Of a stretch of DNA of 59,521 nucleotides, positions 16,809 through 25,316 are shown one piece after another. The notes beneath the pieces are model-generated. The model searched no databases. It saw nothing but the letters and a program-made list of their open reading frames with translations, and was not told the origin of the DNA. Source of the DNA: Bacteroidales bacterium UBA6377 (GTDB taxonomy: Bacteria; Bacteroidota; Bacteroidia; Bacteroidales; UBA932); contig DJQV01000010.1 in the NCBI GenBank assembly GCA_002438805.1, forward strand, positions 1 through 59,521, written 5' to 3'. Every line of letters begins with the position of its first letter. The first letter of the stretch is position 1. The translations under genes and the position numbers were made by a program.

Positions 16809-19520
16809 ATGGATAAGGACAGATTCATTGAAGTGCGCGGAGCCAGGGCAAACAACCTGAAGAACATCGATGTAGACATACCGCGCGGCAAACTTGTCGT
16901 AATCACGGGATTGAGCGGCAGCGGCAAGTCTTCTCTCGCCTTCGACACCATCTACGCCGAGGGTCAGCGCCGCTATATGAACACCCTTTCCCCCTACGCC
17001 AAGCACTTTGTGGGAGTTCTTGAAAAACCGGCGGTGGAGAGCATCACGGGCCTGAGCCCGGTCATAGCGATCGAGCAGAAGACCACCGGCAACAATCCCC
17101 GCTCCACAGTGGGCACCATAACCGAAATCTCCGATTTTCTCCGCCTTCTCTTCGCCAGAGCTTCGACCGCATATTCTCCGGTGACCGGCAAGCCGATGGT
17201 ACGATACACCGATGCAGCCATCGTGGACTTGATCATGAAAGAATACCATGGCAAGAAATGCCTGCTGCTCGCCCCGTTGGTGCGCGGACGCAAGGGCAGC
17301 TACAAGGAGCTCTTCGAGCAGATGCGCAAAAAAGGCTATACGGAAATCCGTATAGACGGGGAGACAGTCTCTCTTCAGGAAGCCGATGCCCTCGACCGCT
17401 ACAAGGCCCATTTCATCGAGCTTGTCGTGGACAAGCTCAAGCCCGAAGACGGCGATGACAAACGGATCAGGACATCTGTCCAGACAGCCCTTTCCCTGGG
17501 CAAAGGTTCGCTTGCTGTGCTGGACGCGCAGAGCGGCAGCCTGCACCATTATTCCCGTCATCTGGTTGACCCGGAGACCGGGATTTCCCTCCAGGAGCCG
17601 GCTCCGCACTCATTCTCGTTCAACTCGCCGGAAGGCTACTGCCCGCACTGCAAGGGACTTGGCACGGTGCCGGACGACAACATCGACGCCATCATCCCCG
17701 ACCGCAGCCGGTCGATAGCCGACGGGGCCATAGTCCCTTTGGGGCCTGTCCGCAACGGCCGCAAATATGATATTGTCAAGGCCATTGCCCGCAAGCATTC
17801 CTTCTCCATCTATGACCCCATAGGCACCCTTCCGGATGATGTGGTGTCGCTGCTCATCTACGGCTCGGACGAGTTCTTCCGGATAGGGGAGGGCACCATG
17901 GCCGAGATGGTCAACTGGTCCGGCGTGGTCGGGGACACCGAGGACAAGATAGTCTGCCCCGTCTGTCACGGCACCCGTCTCAATGAGCAGACGAAGTGTT
18001 TCCGTATCGATGGCAAAGATATTTCTGAAGTCAGCGCAATGGAGATTTCCGCCTTGTCGGAGTGGCTCAAGACACTTCCCTCCAAACTCGGCCTAAGAGA
18101 ACAGGCCATAGCCCGGGACATCATCCGCGAACTCGGGGACAGGGTGCAGTTCCTGCTCGACGTGGGACTTGACTACCTCAGTCTGGACCGCCCCTCCGCG
18201 ACCCTTTCCGGGGGCGAGGGCCAACGCATCCGCCTTGCCACCCAGATCGGTTCCAAGCTGGTCAATGTCATATACATACTCGACGAACCGAGCATCGGCC
18301 TGCACCAGAGGGACAACCGCAAACTGATAGCTTCCCTCAAGAAACTCCGCGATGAGGGCAATACCGTGATGGTCGTGGAGCACGACGAGGAGACGGTCAA
18401 CTCCGCCGACTGGACCGTGGAAGTCGGGCCCGGGGCGGGGGAGAACGGGGGAAACATCATCTACAGCGGCCCGGCCCGCCCCCTGCACAACCCCAACATG
18501 ACCCCTCAGACGCGACGAGCCGGGAGCGGCAAGTTCCTCACGATACACGGGGCCAGCGGCAACAACCTCAAGGACATAGATGTCACCATCCCGCTCGGGA
18601 TGTTGGTTGGCATCAGCGGTGTGAGCGGCAGCGGCAAGTCAACCCTTGTCAACGAGACCCTGATGCCTGCCTTGAAGGGGAAGTTTACCCGTCTGAAACA
18701 GAAGCCGTTGCCGTACAAGTCACTGGATGGGGTGGAGAACATCGACAAGGTGATCGAGATAGACCAGAGCCCGATAGGCCGTACGCCGCGCTCCAACCCG
18801 GCCACATACACCGGAGTGTTCGACGACATCCGCAAACTCTTCGAGGACACCCCGGACGCCAAGGTGCGCGGGTTCAAGGCCGGCAGGTTCTCGTTCAACG
18901 TCTCCGGCGGCCGCTGCGAAGAGTGCAAGGGTGCCGGTATCAAGGTGATAGAGATGAACTTCCTGCCTTCGGTCAACGTGGTCTGCGATGCCTGCGGCGG
19001 CCGCCGTTACAAAGAGGACACCCTGGCCGTCAAATACCGTGGCAAGGACATCAGCCAGGTGCTGGACATGTCCATCAGTGAAGCTTATGAGTTCTTCAAG
19101 CCTTTCCCGAAGATCGCCCCCAAGCTCAAGGCCCTCGTGGACGTGGGGCTCGGGTATGTCCGCCTCGGCCAGTCCGCCGTGACCCTTTCCGGGGGCGAGA
19201 GCCAGAGGATGAAGCTTGCCACCGAACTGTCCCGCAAAGCCACGGGTAGCACGCTCTACATGCTCGATGAACCCACCACCGGCCTGCATCCCGAAGACAT
19301 CAAGGTTCTATTGGGAGTACTGGAACGCCTCGTTGACCAGGGCAACACAGTCATGGTCATAGAGCACAACCTCGATGTGCTCAAGAGCATGGACTACATC
19401 ATCGACATGGGCCCCGACGGGGGTGCGCGGGGCGGCAGGATTATTGCAGAAGGCACCCCGGAGCAGCTCGCCTGCAACCCGTCATCCGTGACAGGACAAT
19501 ATCTTAAAGAAATATTATGA
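16809..19520 (+). CDS. uvrA: excinuclease ABC subunit A
   Basis: This 903-residue damage-recognition ATPase of nucleotide excision repair is duplicated. The first Walker A is GLSGSGKSSLAFDT and the second GVSGSGKSTLVNET. ABC signatures are LSGGEGQRIRLA and LSGGESQRMKLA, followed by LDEPSIGLHQRD and LDEPTTGLHPED. The C-terminal zinc finger (CEECKGAG, then CDACGGRRY) is complete. In the first zinc module only CPHC (Cys278, Cys281) is present. The earlier CxxC pair that normally sits about 20 residues before it is replaced by a stretch reading LVDPETGISLQEP. I chose ATG 16809 after the promoter box; an in-frame start at 16701 would overlap the EamA gene. The next gene overlaps the stop by four bases. 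Confidence 0.95.
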   Translation: MDKDRFIEVRGARANNLKNIDVDIPRGKLVVITGLSGSGKSSLAFDTIYAEGQRRYMNTLSPYAKHFVGVLEKPAVESITGLSPVIAIEQKTTGNNPRSTVGTITEISDFLRLLFARASTAYSPVTGKPMVRYTDAAIVDLIMKEYHGKKCLLLAPLVRGRKGSYKELFEQMRKKGYTEIRIDGETVSLQEADALDRYKAHFIELVVDKLKPEDGDDKRIRTSVQTALSLGKGSLAVLDAQSGSLHHYSRHLVDPETGISLQEPAPHSFSFNSPEGYCPHCKGLGTVPDDNIDAIIPDRSRSIADGAIVPLGPVRNGRKYDIVKAIARKHSFSIYDPIGTLPDDVVSLLIYGSDEFFRIGEGTMAEMVNWSGVVGDTEDKIVCPVCHGTRLNEQTKCFRIDGKDISEVSAMEISALSEWLKTLPSKLGLREQAIARDIIRELGDRVQFLLDVGLDYLSLDRPSATLSGGEGQRIRLATQIGSKLVNVIYILDEPSIGLHQRDNRKLIASLKKLRDEGNTVMVVEHDEETVNSADWTVEVGPGAGENGGNIIYSGPARPLHNPNMTPQTRRAGSGKFLTIHGASGNNLKDIDVTIPLGMLVGISGVSGSGKSTLVNETLMPALKGKFTRLKQKPLPYKSLDGVENIDKVIEIDQSPIGRTPRSNPATYTGVFDDIRKLFEDTPDAKVRGFKAGRFSFNVSGGRCEECKGAGIKVIEMNFLPSVNVVCDACGGRRYKEDTLAVKYRGKDISQVLDMSISEAYEFFKPFPKIAPKLKALVDVGLGYVRLGQSAVTLSGGESQRMKLATELSRKATGSTLYMLDEPTTGLHPEDIKVLLGVLERLVDQGNTVMVIEHNLDVLKSMDYIIDMGPDGGARGGRIIAEGTPEQLACNPSSVTGQYLKEIL

Positions 19521-20509
19521 CAAAAATCGAAGCCGCAAGGCAGGAATACATGGACTGGTGCCACGCAGTGGGCATCGACACAATCGAGAAACTCAACGAA
19601 GCCCTCTTCCTGGGGAAGGGGATAGAACTCATCAACCTCTGCGAGGCGCGTCAGGAGCGCAAATACGCCGACGCTGCCGACCAGATATTCTGGAACCGCC
19701 GCAGCTGCCGCATCGTGATGATGTCGGGCCCGTCTTCCAGCGGCAAGACGAGTTCCTCCCTGCGCATAGCGCAGCAGGCCAGAGTTCTCGGGCTCAACCC
19801 GAAAGTCATAGAACTGGACAACTATTTCGTGGACAGGGACAAAACTCCACGGGACGAGAACGGAGAATACGATTTCGAGGCCCTTGAAGCCATGGATGTG
19901 AAGTATCTTAACGAACAGCTCACCGCCCTGCTTCGGGGCGAGGAGATAGAGATTCCGAAGTTCGACTTCGCCGCCGGCTGCCGCCGCCCTTCAGGCAACC
20001 GCCTCTCCCTTCGGGACAACGACATCCTGTTCATGGAAGGCATCCATGCCCTCAACCCGGCCCTAACCCCGGCCATCCCGCAGGATAAGATATTTCGCAT
20101 CTACATCTCGGCGCTTTCCGCTCTGCCGGGAGGCACCAAGGACCACAATTCCACCACCGACAAGCGGCTTCTGCGCCGTATCGTCAGGGACAACCGCACA
20201 CGCGGCATCTCCCCGGAGCAGAACATCCTGCGCTGGCCGTCAGTGCGTCGCGGCGAGGTGAAGTACATCTTCCCTTTCGAGGAGAACGCCAACCTCGTCT
20301 TCAACTCCTCCACCCTCTACGACCTGCCGCTTCTGAAATACTACGCCGAGCCGCTTCTCTGCGGCATAAGCGAGTCCTCTCCGGCCTACGCCAAGGCGCA
20401 GGAGCTTCTGGAGTTCGTGGCCATGGTCACCCCGCTCAAGCCGGCGGAGATAGCGGCCATACCTCCGACTTCGATCATGCGTGAATTCATCGGTGGACAA
20501 ACTTTATAA
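19517..20509 (+). CDS. uridine kinase-like P-loop nucleoside kinase
   Basis: This 330-residue kinase of the uridine kinase/phosphoribulokinase superfamily shows the P-loop GPSSSGKTSSSLRI at about residue 70. The substrate-side motif LDNYFVDRDKTPRDENG resembles the Udk DxF/Y..R segment. The lid-side acidic motif is FMEGIHALNP. Related Bacteroidota proteins are often about 550 residues with an N-terminal TGS-like half; here only about 60 residues precede the kinase, so that half is missing. It likely phosphorylates a nucleoside or a related sugar compound, but specificity cannot be read. It overlaps uvrA by four bases (ATGA) and is followed four bases later by the SIMPL gene. Confidence 0.85.
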   Translation: MTKIEAARQEYMDWCHAVGIDTIEKLNEALFLGKGIELINLCEARQERKYADAADQIFWNRRSCRIVMMSGPSSSGKTSSSLRIAQQARVLGLNPKVIELDNYFVDRDKTPRDENGEYDFEALEAMDVKYLNEQLTALLRGEEIEIPKFDFAAGCRRPSGNRLSLRDNDILFMEGIHALNPALTPAIPQDKIFRIYISALSALPGGTKDHNSTTDKRLLRRIVRDNRTRGISPEQNILRWPSVRRGEVKYIFPFEENANLVFNSSTLYDLPLLKYYAEPLLCGISESSPAYAKAQELLEFVAMVTPLKPAEIAAIPPTSIMREFIGGQTL

Positions 20510-20513
20510 TACT

Positions 20514-21218
20514 ATGGATAAAAGCAGATTCTATTCAGGCCTTGCCATAATGGCGGGCCTCATCATCCTCGGGGCGATGTTCCCGAAGGCAGTCAGGGAG
20601 TTCCGCTCCTTCGACCGTACTGTCAATGTCAAGGGCCTTTGTGAAAGGGAGGTCAAAGCCGACAAGGTCATCTGGCCGATCTCCTACAAGGTTGTGGCCA
20701 ATGATGTCCAGTCTATCTACGACATGACGGACAGCGGCAACGCCAAGATCCTGGAGTTCCTCAAGTCGGGCGGCATCCCGGAGAGCGAGATCAGCGTCTC
20801 CGTGCCGCAGATTTCAGATAAGTATGCCAACGAATACGGCAGCAACGACCGCACTTACCGCTACATTGCCACCAATGTCGTCACCGTCTGCACTGACAAG
20901 GTGGACAGCGTCCTTGCCCTGATGAACCGGCAGTCCGAACTCCTGCGCAAAGGAGTCGTCGTAGTCGGCAGCAATTGGGAGAACCCTGTGGAGTTCCGTT
21001 ATGAAGCTCTCAACGCTCTGAAGCCCGAGATGGTTGAGGAAGCCACCAAGAACGCACGCGAGGTCGCACAGAAGTTCGCAAGCGATTCCGGCAGCCGCCT
21101 CGGCAAGATCAAGACCGCCAGTCAGGGCGTGTTCTCCATCGAGAACCGCGACAGCAACACCCCTTACATCAAGAAGGTCCGCGTCGTGACCTCCGTCACC
21201 TATTATTTGAAGAACTAA
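20514..21218 (+). CDS. SIMPL (DUF541) domain protein, membrane-anchored
   Basis: This 234-residue protein has one N-terminal hydrophobic segment (LAIMAGLIILGAMF) that would act as signal anchor. A SIMPL/DUF541 domain follows, beginning with VNVKGLCEREVKADK and ending with the conserved VRVVTSVTYYLKN. SIMPL proteins are periplasmic or exported proteins of unclear function, sometimes linked to oxidative stress. I used ATG 20514; the frame is open 11 codons earlier, inside the kinase gene. It is the last gene of the uvrA operon and is followed by a large hairpin at 21239. Confidence 0.87.
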   Translation: MDKSRFYSGLAIMAGLIILGAMFPKAVREFRSFDRTVNVKGLCEREVKADKVIWPISYKVVANDVQSIYDMTDSGNAKILEFLKSGGIPESEISVSVPQISDKYANEYGSNDRTYRYIATNVVTVCTDKVDSVLALMNRQSELLRKGVVVVGSNWENPVEFRYEALNALKPEMVEEATKNAREVAQKFASDSGSRLGKIKTASQGVFSIENRDSNTPYIKKVRVVTSVTYYLKN

Positions 21219-21238
21219 GCATTTTTGCATTCAACGCA

Positions 21239-21295
21239 CGTTGCGGGTGGCAGCAGAGCTCAACACAAAATATCGCTCTGCTGCCACCCGTAACG
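21239..21295. repeat. long hairpin with TCAACACAAAA loop, possible dispersed repeat or terminator
   Basis: The arms 21239-21259 and 21275-21295 pair over 21 bases with a single mismatch; the inner 16 are perfect. The loop at 21260-21274 begins TCAACACAAAA. It lies between convergent genes and could terminate both, although neither side has a clean T-run. The same loop and a GGTGGCAG stem start recur on the minus strand at 59141-59188. Confidence 0.8.
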
Positions 21296-21305
21296 GCGTT
21301 ATCGT

Positions 21306-22010
21306 TTAATTGCCTGAAGATCTGATTGATACCGGTTCGGCCTCGGAGTCTGTTTCCTCCGGCTCGTTGAAGGGCTCTAGGAAAGGGTTGCCCGTCCTTT
21401 CCTTGCCTATGGTCGTATCCGGGCCATGCCCCGGCAGGACTCTGATGCCGGGATCCAGGAAAATCAGTTTTTCCATGATGGAGCTGATCTCGTCATCGTA
21501 TTCCCCGTACTTGAAGTCCGTGCGGCCTATCGCGCCGGCGAAGAGCGTGTCCCCGGTAAACATGACACTGTCTTCCCTGTCCAGATAGCAAACCCCTCCC
21601 GGGGTGTGGCCCGGAGTGGTGATGACCTCAAATTCAAGCCCTGCGGCGCTGATCTTCTCCCCGTCCGAGATGTCCGTCGTGGTGAAGCTGCAATCGGGGG
21701 CCGGCAGGCCGAAGCGGGATGTCATCTCCTTGTCGTATTCAAGTATCACCTTGTCTGCCGGGTTCATATAGACGGGCATGCCGTATATGTCCTGAAGGGC
21801 CTTGACCCCGTAGATGTGGTCGAAGTGCGCGTGGGTCAGCAGTATGGCCTCCGGCTTGAGGGATTTTTCCGTAAGGGTGTCGAGCACCGCTTTCTTTTCC
21901 TCTTCGCAGCAGAACCCGGGGTCCACGATGGCGCAGCGGCCCTCTTTCTTCCAGACTATGTAGGCCTTTTCCCCGAAAAGGTTGAAGTCGAATTGTACTA
22001 TGTTAAGCAT
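21306..22010 (-). CDS. MBL-fold metallo-hydrolase (glyoxalase II-like)
   Basis: This 234-residue metallo-beta-lactamase-fold hydrolase has the metal ligands THAHFDH near residue 60, TPGHTPGG near 138, the Asp of FTGDTLFAGAIGR and the late GHGPDTTIG. This spacing is typical of short glyoxalase II-like thioester hydrolases. A C-terminal tail of about 25 residues is acidic. I chose ATG 22010. The open frame runs on to 22457, but that part is the antisense of the adjacent kinase gene, and a minus-strand promoter box lies at 22030-22037. It may hydrolyse a thioester such as S-lactoylglutathione analogues or persulfides, but specificity is not readable. Confidence 0.9.
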   Translation of the reverse strand: MLNIVQFDFNLFGEKAYIVWKKEGRCAIVDPGFCCEEEKKAVLDTLTEKSLKPEAILLTHAHFDHIYGVKALQDIYGMPVYMNPADKVILEYDKEMTSRFGLPAPDCSFTTTDISDGEKISAAGLEFEVITTPGHTPGGVCYLDREDSVMFTGDTLFAGAIGRTDFKYGEYDDEISSIMEKLIFLDPGIRVLPGHGPDTTIGKERTGNPFLEPFNEPEETDSEAEPVSIRSSGN

Positions 22011-22029
22011 TTCTTTGTCGTTCAGCCTC

Positions 22030-22037
22030 CAAAAATA
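22030..22037 (-). promoter_or_regulatory. TAnnTTTG box for the MBL hydrolase
   Basis: On the minus strand TATTTTTG lies 19 bases before the ATG at 22010. Confidence 0.55.
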
Positions 22038-22049
22038 CGAAATAATGCC

Positions 22050-22057
22050 TAATTTTG
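22050..22057 (+). promoter_or_regulatory. TAnnTTTG box for the first deoxynucleoside kinase
   Basis: TAATTTTG ends four bases before the ATG at 22062, predicting a leaderless transcript. It is divergent from the MBL box, 12 bases away. Confidence 0.65.
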
Positions 22058-22061
22058 TCTC

Positions 22062-22676
22062 ATGCATATAGGAATAGCAGGTAACATAGGCAGTGGCAAG
22101 ACCACCCTCACCGGGATGCTTGCCGCGCATTACGGTTGGACTCCGAAATACGAGTCCGTCACATTCAATCCTTATCTCGAAGATTACTACAAAGATATAC
22201 CGCGCTGGTCCTACAATCTGGAGACTTACTTCCTTGCGCAGCGTTTCAAGGATGTACTGGAGATAGCGCGTTCCAAGGAGGTGATAGTCCAGGACCGCAC
22301 CATACTGGAGGGCGTGCATATCTTCGTGACCAACAACCTTGAGATGGGCAACCTCTCGGCCCGTGACTACGACACCTATATGCAGCTTTTCCGCCTGATG
22401 ATGTCCATGGTCCGTCCGCCGGATCTGCTGATATACCTCCGGTGCTCGGTGCCGCACCTTGTCTCGCAGATACAGAAGCGGGGGCGTGACTACGAGCAGA
22501 CCATGAGTCTGGAGTACCTCAGCAGGCTCAACGAGAAGTATGAGCAGTGGATCGCGGGGTACAGCGGAAACCTTCTTGTCATAGATGCCGACAGCCTCGA
22601 TTTCGCAGGGCGTCCGGAGGATTTTGAGACTGTCACCGACAAGATTGACTCCCGCCTCTATGGACTCTTCAGGTAA
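22062..22676 (+). CDS. deoxynucleoside kinase, copy 1
   Basis: This 204-residue deoxynucleoside kinase (dNK/dGK-dAK type) transfers phosphate to deoxynucleosides in the salvage pathway. The P-loop GNIGSGKTTL is at residues 7-16. Further family motifs are YESVTFNPYLEDYY, VQDRTI (the DRS-type motif), LIYLRCSVPHLVSQIQKRGRDYE (the arginine-rich lid) and a late LLVIDADSLDF. Length is normal for the family. It is followed 34 bases later by a paralogue sharing roughly three-fifths of its residues by eye. Which of the two prefers which base cannot be told. Confidence 0.92.
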   Translation: MHIGIAGNIGSGKTTLTGMLAAHYGWTPKYESVTFNPYLEDYYKDIPRWSYNLETYFLAQRFKDVLEIARSKEVIVQDRTILEGVHIFVTNNLEMGNLSARDYDTYMQLFRLMMSMVRPPDLLIYLRCSVPHLVSQIQKRGRDYEQTMSLEYLSRLNEKYEQWIAGYSGNLLVIDADSLDFAGRPEDFETVTDKIDSRLYGLFR

Positions 22677-22681
22677 TTTAT

Positions 22682-22689
22682 TAAATTTG
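22682..22689 (+). promoter_or_regulatory. TAnnTTTG box for the second deoxynucleoside kinase
   Basis: TAAATTTG lies 21 bases before the ATG at 22711, so the second kinase may also be transcribed on its own. Confidence 0.55.
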
Positions 22690-22710
22690 TAGGCTGTTAG
22701 TCAGAATAAT

Positions 22711-23337
22711 ATGCATATCGCAATAGCAGGCAACATAGGCAGCGGCAAGACCACTCTCACAAAGATGCTCGCCGCCCATTACGGCTGGACTCCCAAGTAC
22801 GAGTCGGTCGATTTCAATCCATATCTTGCGGATTTCTACGAAGACATGGCCAGATGGTCGTTCAATCTGCAGATCTATTTCCTCAACAAGCGTTTCAAAG
22901 ATGTGGTCGAGATCGCCAAGGGAGATGCGGTCATAGTGCAGGACCGGACCATCTATGAGGATGCCCGCATCTTCGCCCCGAACCTGCACGACATGGGGCT
23001 GATGAGCAGCCGCGACTTCGAGAACTACTCCGACCTCTTCGACCTGATGATGTCGCTTGTGGGCACGCCTGACCTTCTGATCTACCTCAAGTCTTCCGTC
23101 CCGGCGCTGATATCGAAGATCCAGAAGCGCGGACGCGACTATGAGAAGAGCATCCGCATAGACTATCTTACAGGCCTCAACGACAAATATGAAGACTGGA
23201 TAAAGGACTACAAGGGCAATCTACTGGTCATCGACGCCGACAATATAGACTTCGCGAGCCGTCCGGAGGACTTCGACAAGGTCACCGACATGATAGATGC
23301 GCAGCTCTACGGCCTTTTCCCCTCAACCGAAAAATAA
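22711..23337 (+). CDS. deoxynucleoside kinase, copy 2
   Basis: This 208-residue paralogue of the preceding gene has the same P-loop (GNIGSGKTTL), the VQDRTI motif and the lid LISKIQKRGRDYEKS. Differences cluster in the substrate-facing parts: DFNPYLADFYEDMARWSFN and the segment IYEDARIFAPNLHDMG. That fits a split in nucleoside preference after duplication, for example purine versus pyrimidine. It has its own promoter box. Heterodimers of two such kinases are known in some bacteria, so a joint enzyme is possible; this is inference. Confidence 0.92.
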   Translation: MHIAIAGNIGSGKTTLTKMLAAHYGWTPKYESVDFNPYLADFYEDMARWSFNLQIYFLNKRFKDVVEIAKGDAVIVQDRTIYEDARIFAPNLHDMGLMSSRDFENYSDLFDLMMSLVGTPDLLIYLKSSVPALISKIQKRGRDYEKSIRIDYLTGLNDKYEDWIKDYKGNLLVIDADNIDFASRPEDFDKVTDMIDAQLYGLFPSTEK

Positions 23338-23348
23338 TCACGATCAAT

Positions 23349-25271
23349 ATGGCAGCAGACAGCAAAAGACCGACAATCATTGACTTTGTCAATGCAAACA
23401 CGGCAAAATACGCAGACTCGACCTTCCTTCGCGAAAAGGTGGACGGGGTCTGGACCGAGACATCATTCACGACGACCCGCGAGCGCGGACGCCGGCTTGC
23501 GGCCGGGTTCATGGCCCTGGGCCTCGGAAAGGGGGACAAGGTTGCCCTGATTTCCGAGGGACGCAACGAGTGGATTTTCTGTGAACTGGGTATCCTTCAT
23601 GCCGGCGCTGTCAATGTGCCTCTTTCGTTCAAGCTGGAATCCGATCAGGACCTGCTTTTCCGCATCAACCACTCCGATTCCCGCTTTGTCATAGCCTCCG
23701 AGAGCCAGATTTCCAAGGTCCGCAGGGTCATAGACAGATGCCCTGAGGTGGAGAAGGTGATAGTGATAGACGATATCGACCTTCAGGACAACGAGATGCA
23801 CCTCAAGGACATATATGCGATGGGAGACGAGTTCCTTAAGGACCGCTCAGCCGAGCTTGAGGAGCGCATCGCTTCTGTGGGCCCTGACGATTATGCCAAC
23901 ATCAGTTACACATCAGGTACTACAGCCGACCCTAAAGGCATACTTCTCACTCACCGCAACTACACCGCCAATGTGGAGCAGTGCCGCTCCGTGGTCAAGA
24001 TCGATGAGGGCTGGACAATGCTCATCATCCTACCGCTTGACCACTGCTTCGCGCATGTTGCGGGATTCTATGTGATGATGAGTTACGGCGGCAGCATAGC
24101 CACCGTGCCAGGAGGGAAGAACGCAGTGACGATGCTCAAGAACATCCCGATCGCCATCAATGAGGTGCGTCCGGAGGTTATGCTTTCAGTCCCGGCACTG
24201 TCAAGAAGCTTCCGCAAGAGTTTCGAGACCGCCATCAGGAAGAAAGGCCCGACCGTGGAGAAACTCTACGAAATCGGCCTCAAGAACGCGATAGCCTATA
24301 ACCGCGAATACTACAATGCCGGCAGGCCATGGTGGAAACTCTGGTGGCGCAAGCCGATAAAGTCCGTTCTTGACAAGCTTGTGTTCTCCAAGATACGTGA
24401 AGGCTTCGGCGGCAGGCTGAAGTTCTTCGTGGGAGGGGGCGCCCTTCTTGACATCGAACTCCAGAGATATTTCTGCGCCATCGGCATGCCGATTTTCCAG
24501 GGTTACGGTCTCTCGGAGGCCACACCTGTCATCTGCGCCAATTCCATGGGACATGCCCGTTTCGGCTCATCCGGCCGCATAGTCCAGCCTCTGGACCTCA
24601 AGATATGCGATGAAGAGGGCAATTCCCTTCCTGTGGGGGAGACCGGAGAGATCGTCATCCGCGGAGAGAACGTCATGGCAGGGTACTGGAAGAATCCCGA
24701 GTCCACAGCCAAGACCATTGTAGACGGGTGGCTTCACACCGGAGACCGTGGCTACCTGTGCAAGGAGGATCCGAGGTATCTATATGTGACAGGGCGTTTC
24801 AAGAGCCTGCTCATCTCCTCGGACGGCGAGAAATACTCTCCTGAAGGCTTCGAGGACAGTCTTGCCGACGGCTCCAAATATATAGAAGCATCCGTCCTGT
24901 ACAACAACCAGAGCCCTTATACGGTAGTGCTCGTGGTGCCGAACAAGCAGGCCCTTGCCGATGCCGTGCAGAAGCAGGGCCTTGACCCGCAGAGCGTCGA
25001 GGGCCGTAAAGCACAGCTTCAGATTCTTCAGGGCGAGGTCGATTCATACCGCCCGGGCGGACGCCATGCCGGCCTTTTCCCGGAGAAATGGCTTCCTGCC
25101 GCCATCATAGTCTGCGACACTCCGTTCACGGAGCAGAACGGCATGCTCAACACCACGGCCAAGATGGTGCGCGGCAAGGTGGAGAAATTCTACGCCGACC
25201 GCATCGAGTATGCCATGACCCCGGAGGGCAAGCAGCTCTTCAACGACAGGAACCTCAAATCACTGGAATAA
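23349..25271 (+). CDS. AMP-forming long-chain acyl-CoA synthetase
   Basis: This 640-residue enzyme of the acyl-adenylate-forming family activates fatty acids to acyl-CoA with ATP. The AMP-binding P-loop-like motif YTSGTTADPKGILLTH is near residue 190. The adenylate motif GYGLSEATPV is near 388, and the hinge HTGDRGYL followed by VTGRFKSLLISSDGEKYSPE is complete. Length matches FadD-type synthetases (FAA1-like). It begins 12 bases after the second kinase gene, probably in one transcript, but the functions are unrelated. No membrane-spanning segment is obvious. Chain-length preference is not readable. Confidence 0.92.
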   Translation: MAADSKRPTIIDFVNANTAKYADSTFLREKVDGVWTETSFTTTRERGRRLAAGFMALGLGKGDKVALISEGRNEWIFCELGILHAGAVNVPLSFKLESDQDLLFRINHSDSRFVIASESQISKVRRVIDRCPEVEKVIVIDDIDLQDNEMHLKDIYAMGDEFLKDRSAELEERIASVGPDDYANISYTSGTTADPKGILLTHRNYTANVEQCRSVVKIDEGWTMLIILPLDHCFAHVAGFYVMMSYGGSIATVPGGKNAVTMLKNIPIAINEVRPEVMLSVPALSRSFRKSFETAIRKKGPTVEKLYEIGLKNAIAYNREYYNAGRPWWKLWWRKPIKSVLDKLVFSKIREGFGGRLKFFVGGGALLDIELQRYFCAIGMPIFQGYGLSEATPVICANSMGHARFGSSGRIVQPLDLKICDEEGNSLPVGETGEIVIRGENVMAGYWKNPESTAKTIVDGWLHTGDRGYLCKEDPRYLYVTGRFKSLLISSDGEKYSPEGFEDSLADGSKYIEASVLYNNQSPYTVVLVVPNKQALADAVQKQGLDPQSVEGRKAQLQILQGEVDSYRPGGRHAGLFPEKWLPAAIIVCDTPFTEQNGMLNTTAKMVRGKVEKFYADRIEYAMTPEGKQLFNDRNLKSLE

Positions 25272-25316
25272 CACAAAAGAGTAAAACTATAACCTTTTTA
25301 TCATTCATCTTCTATT

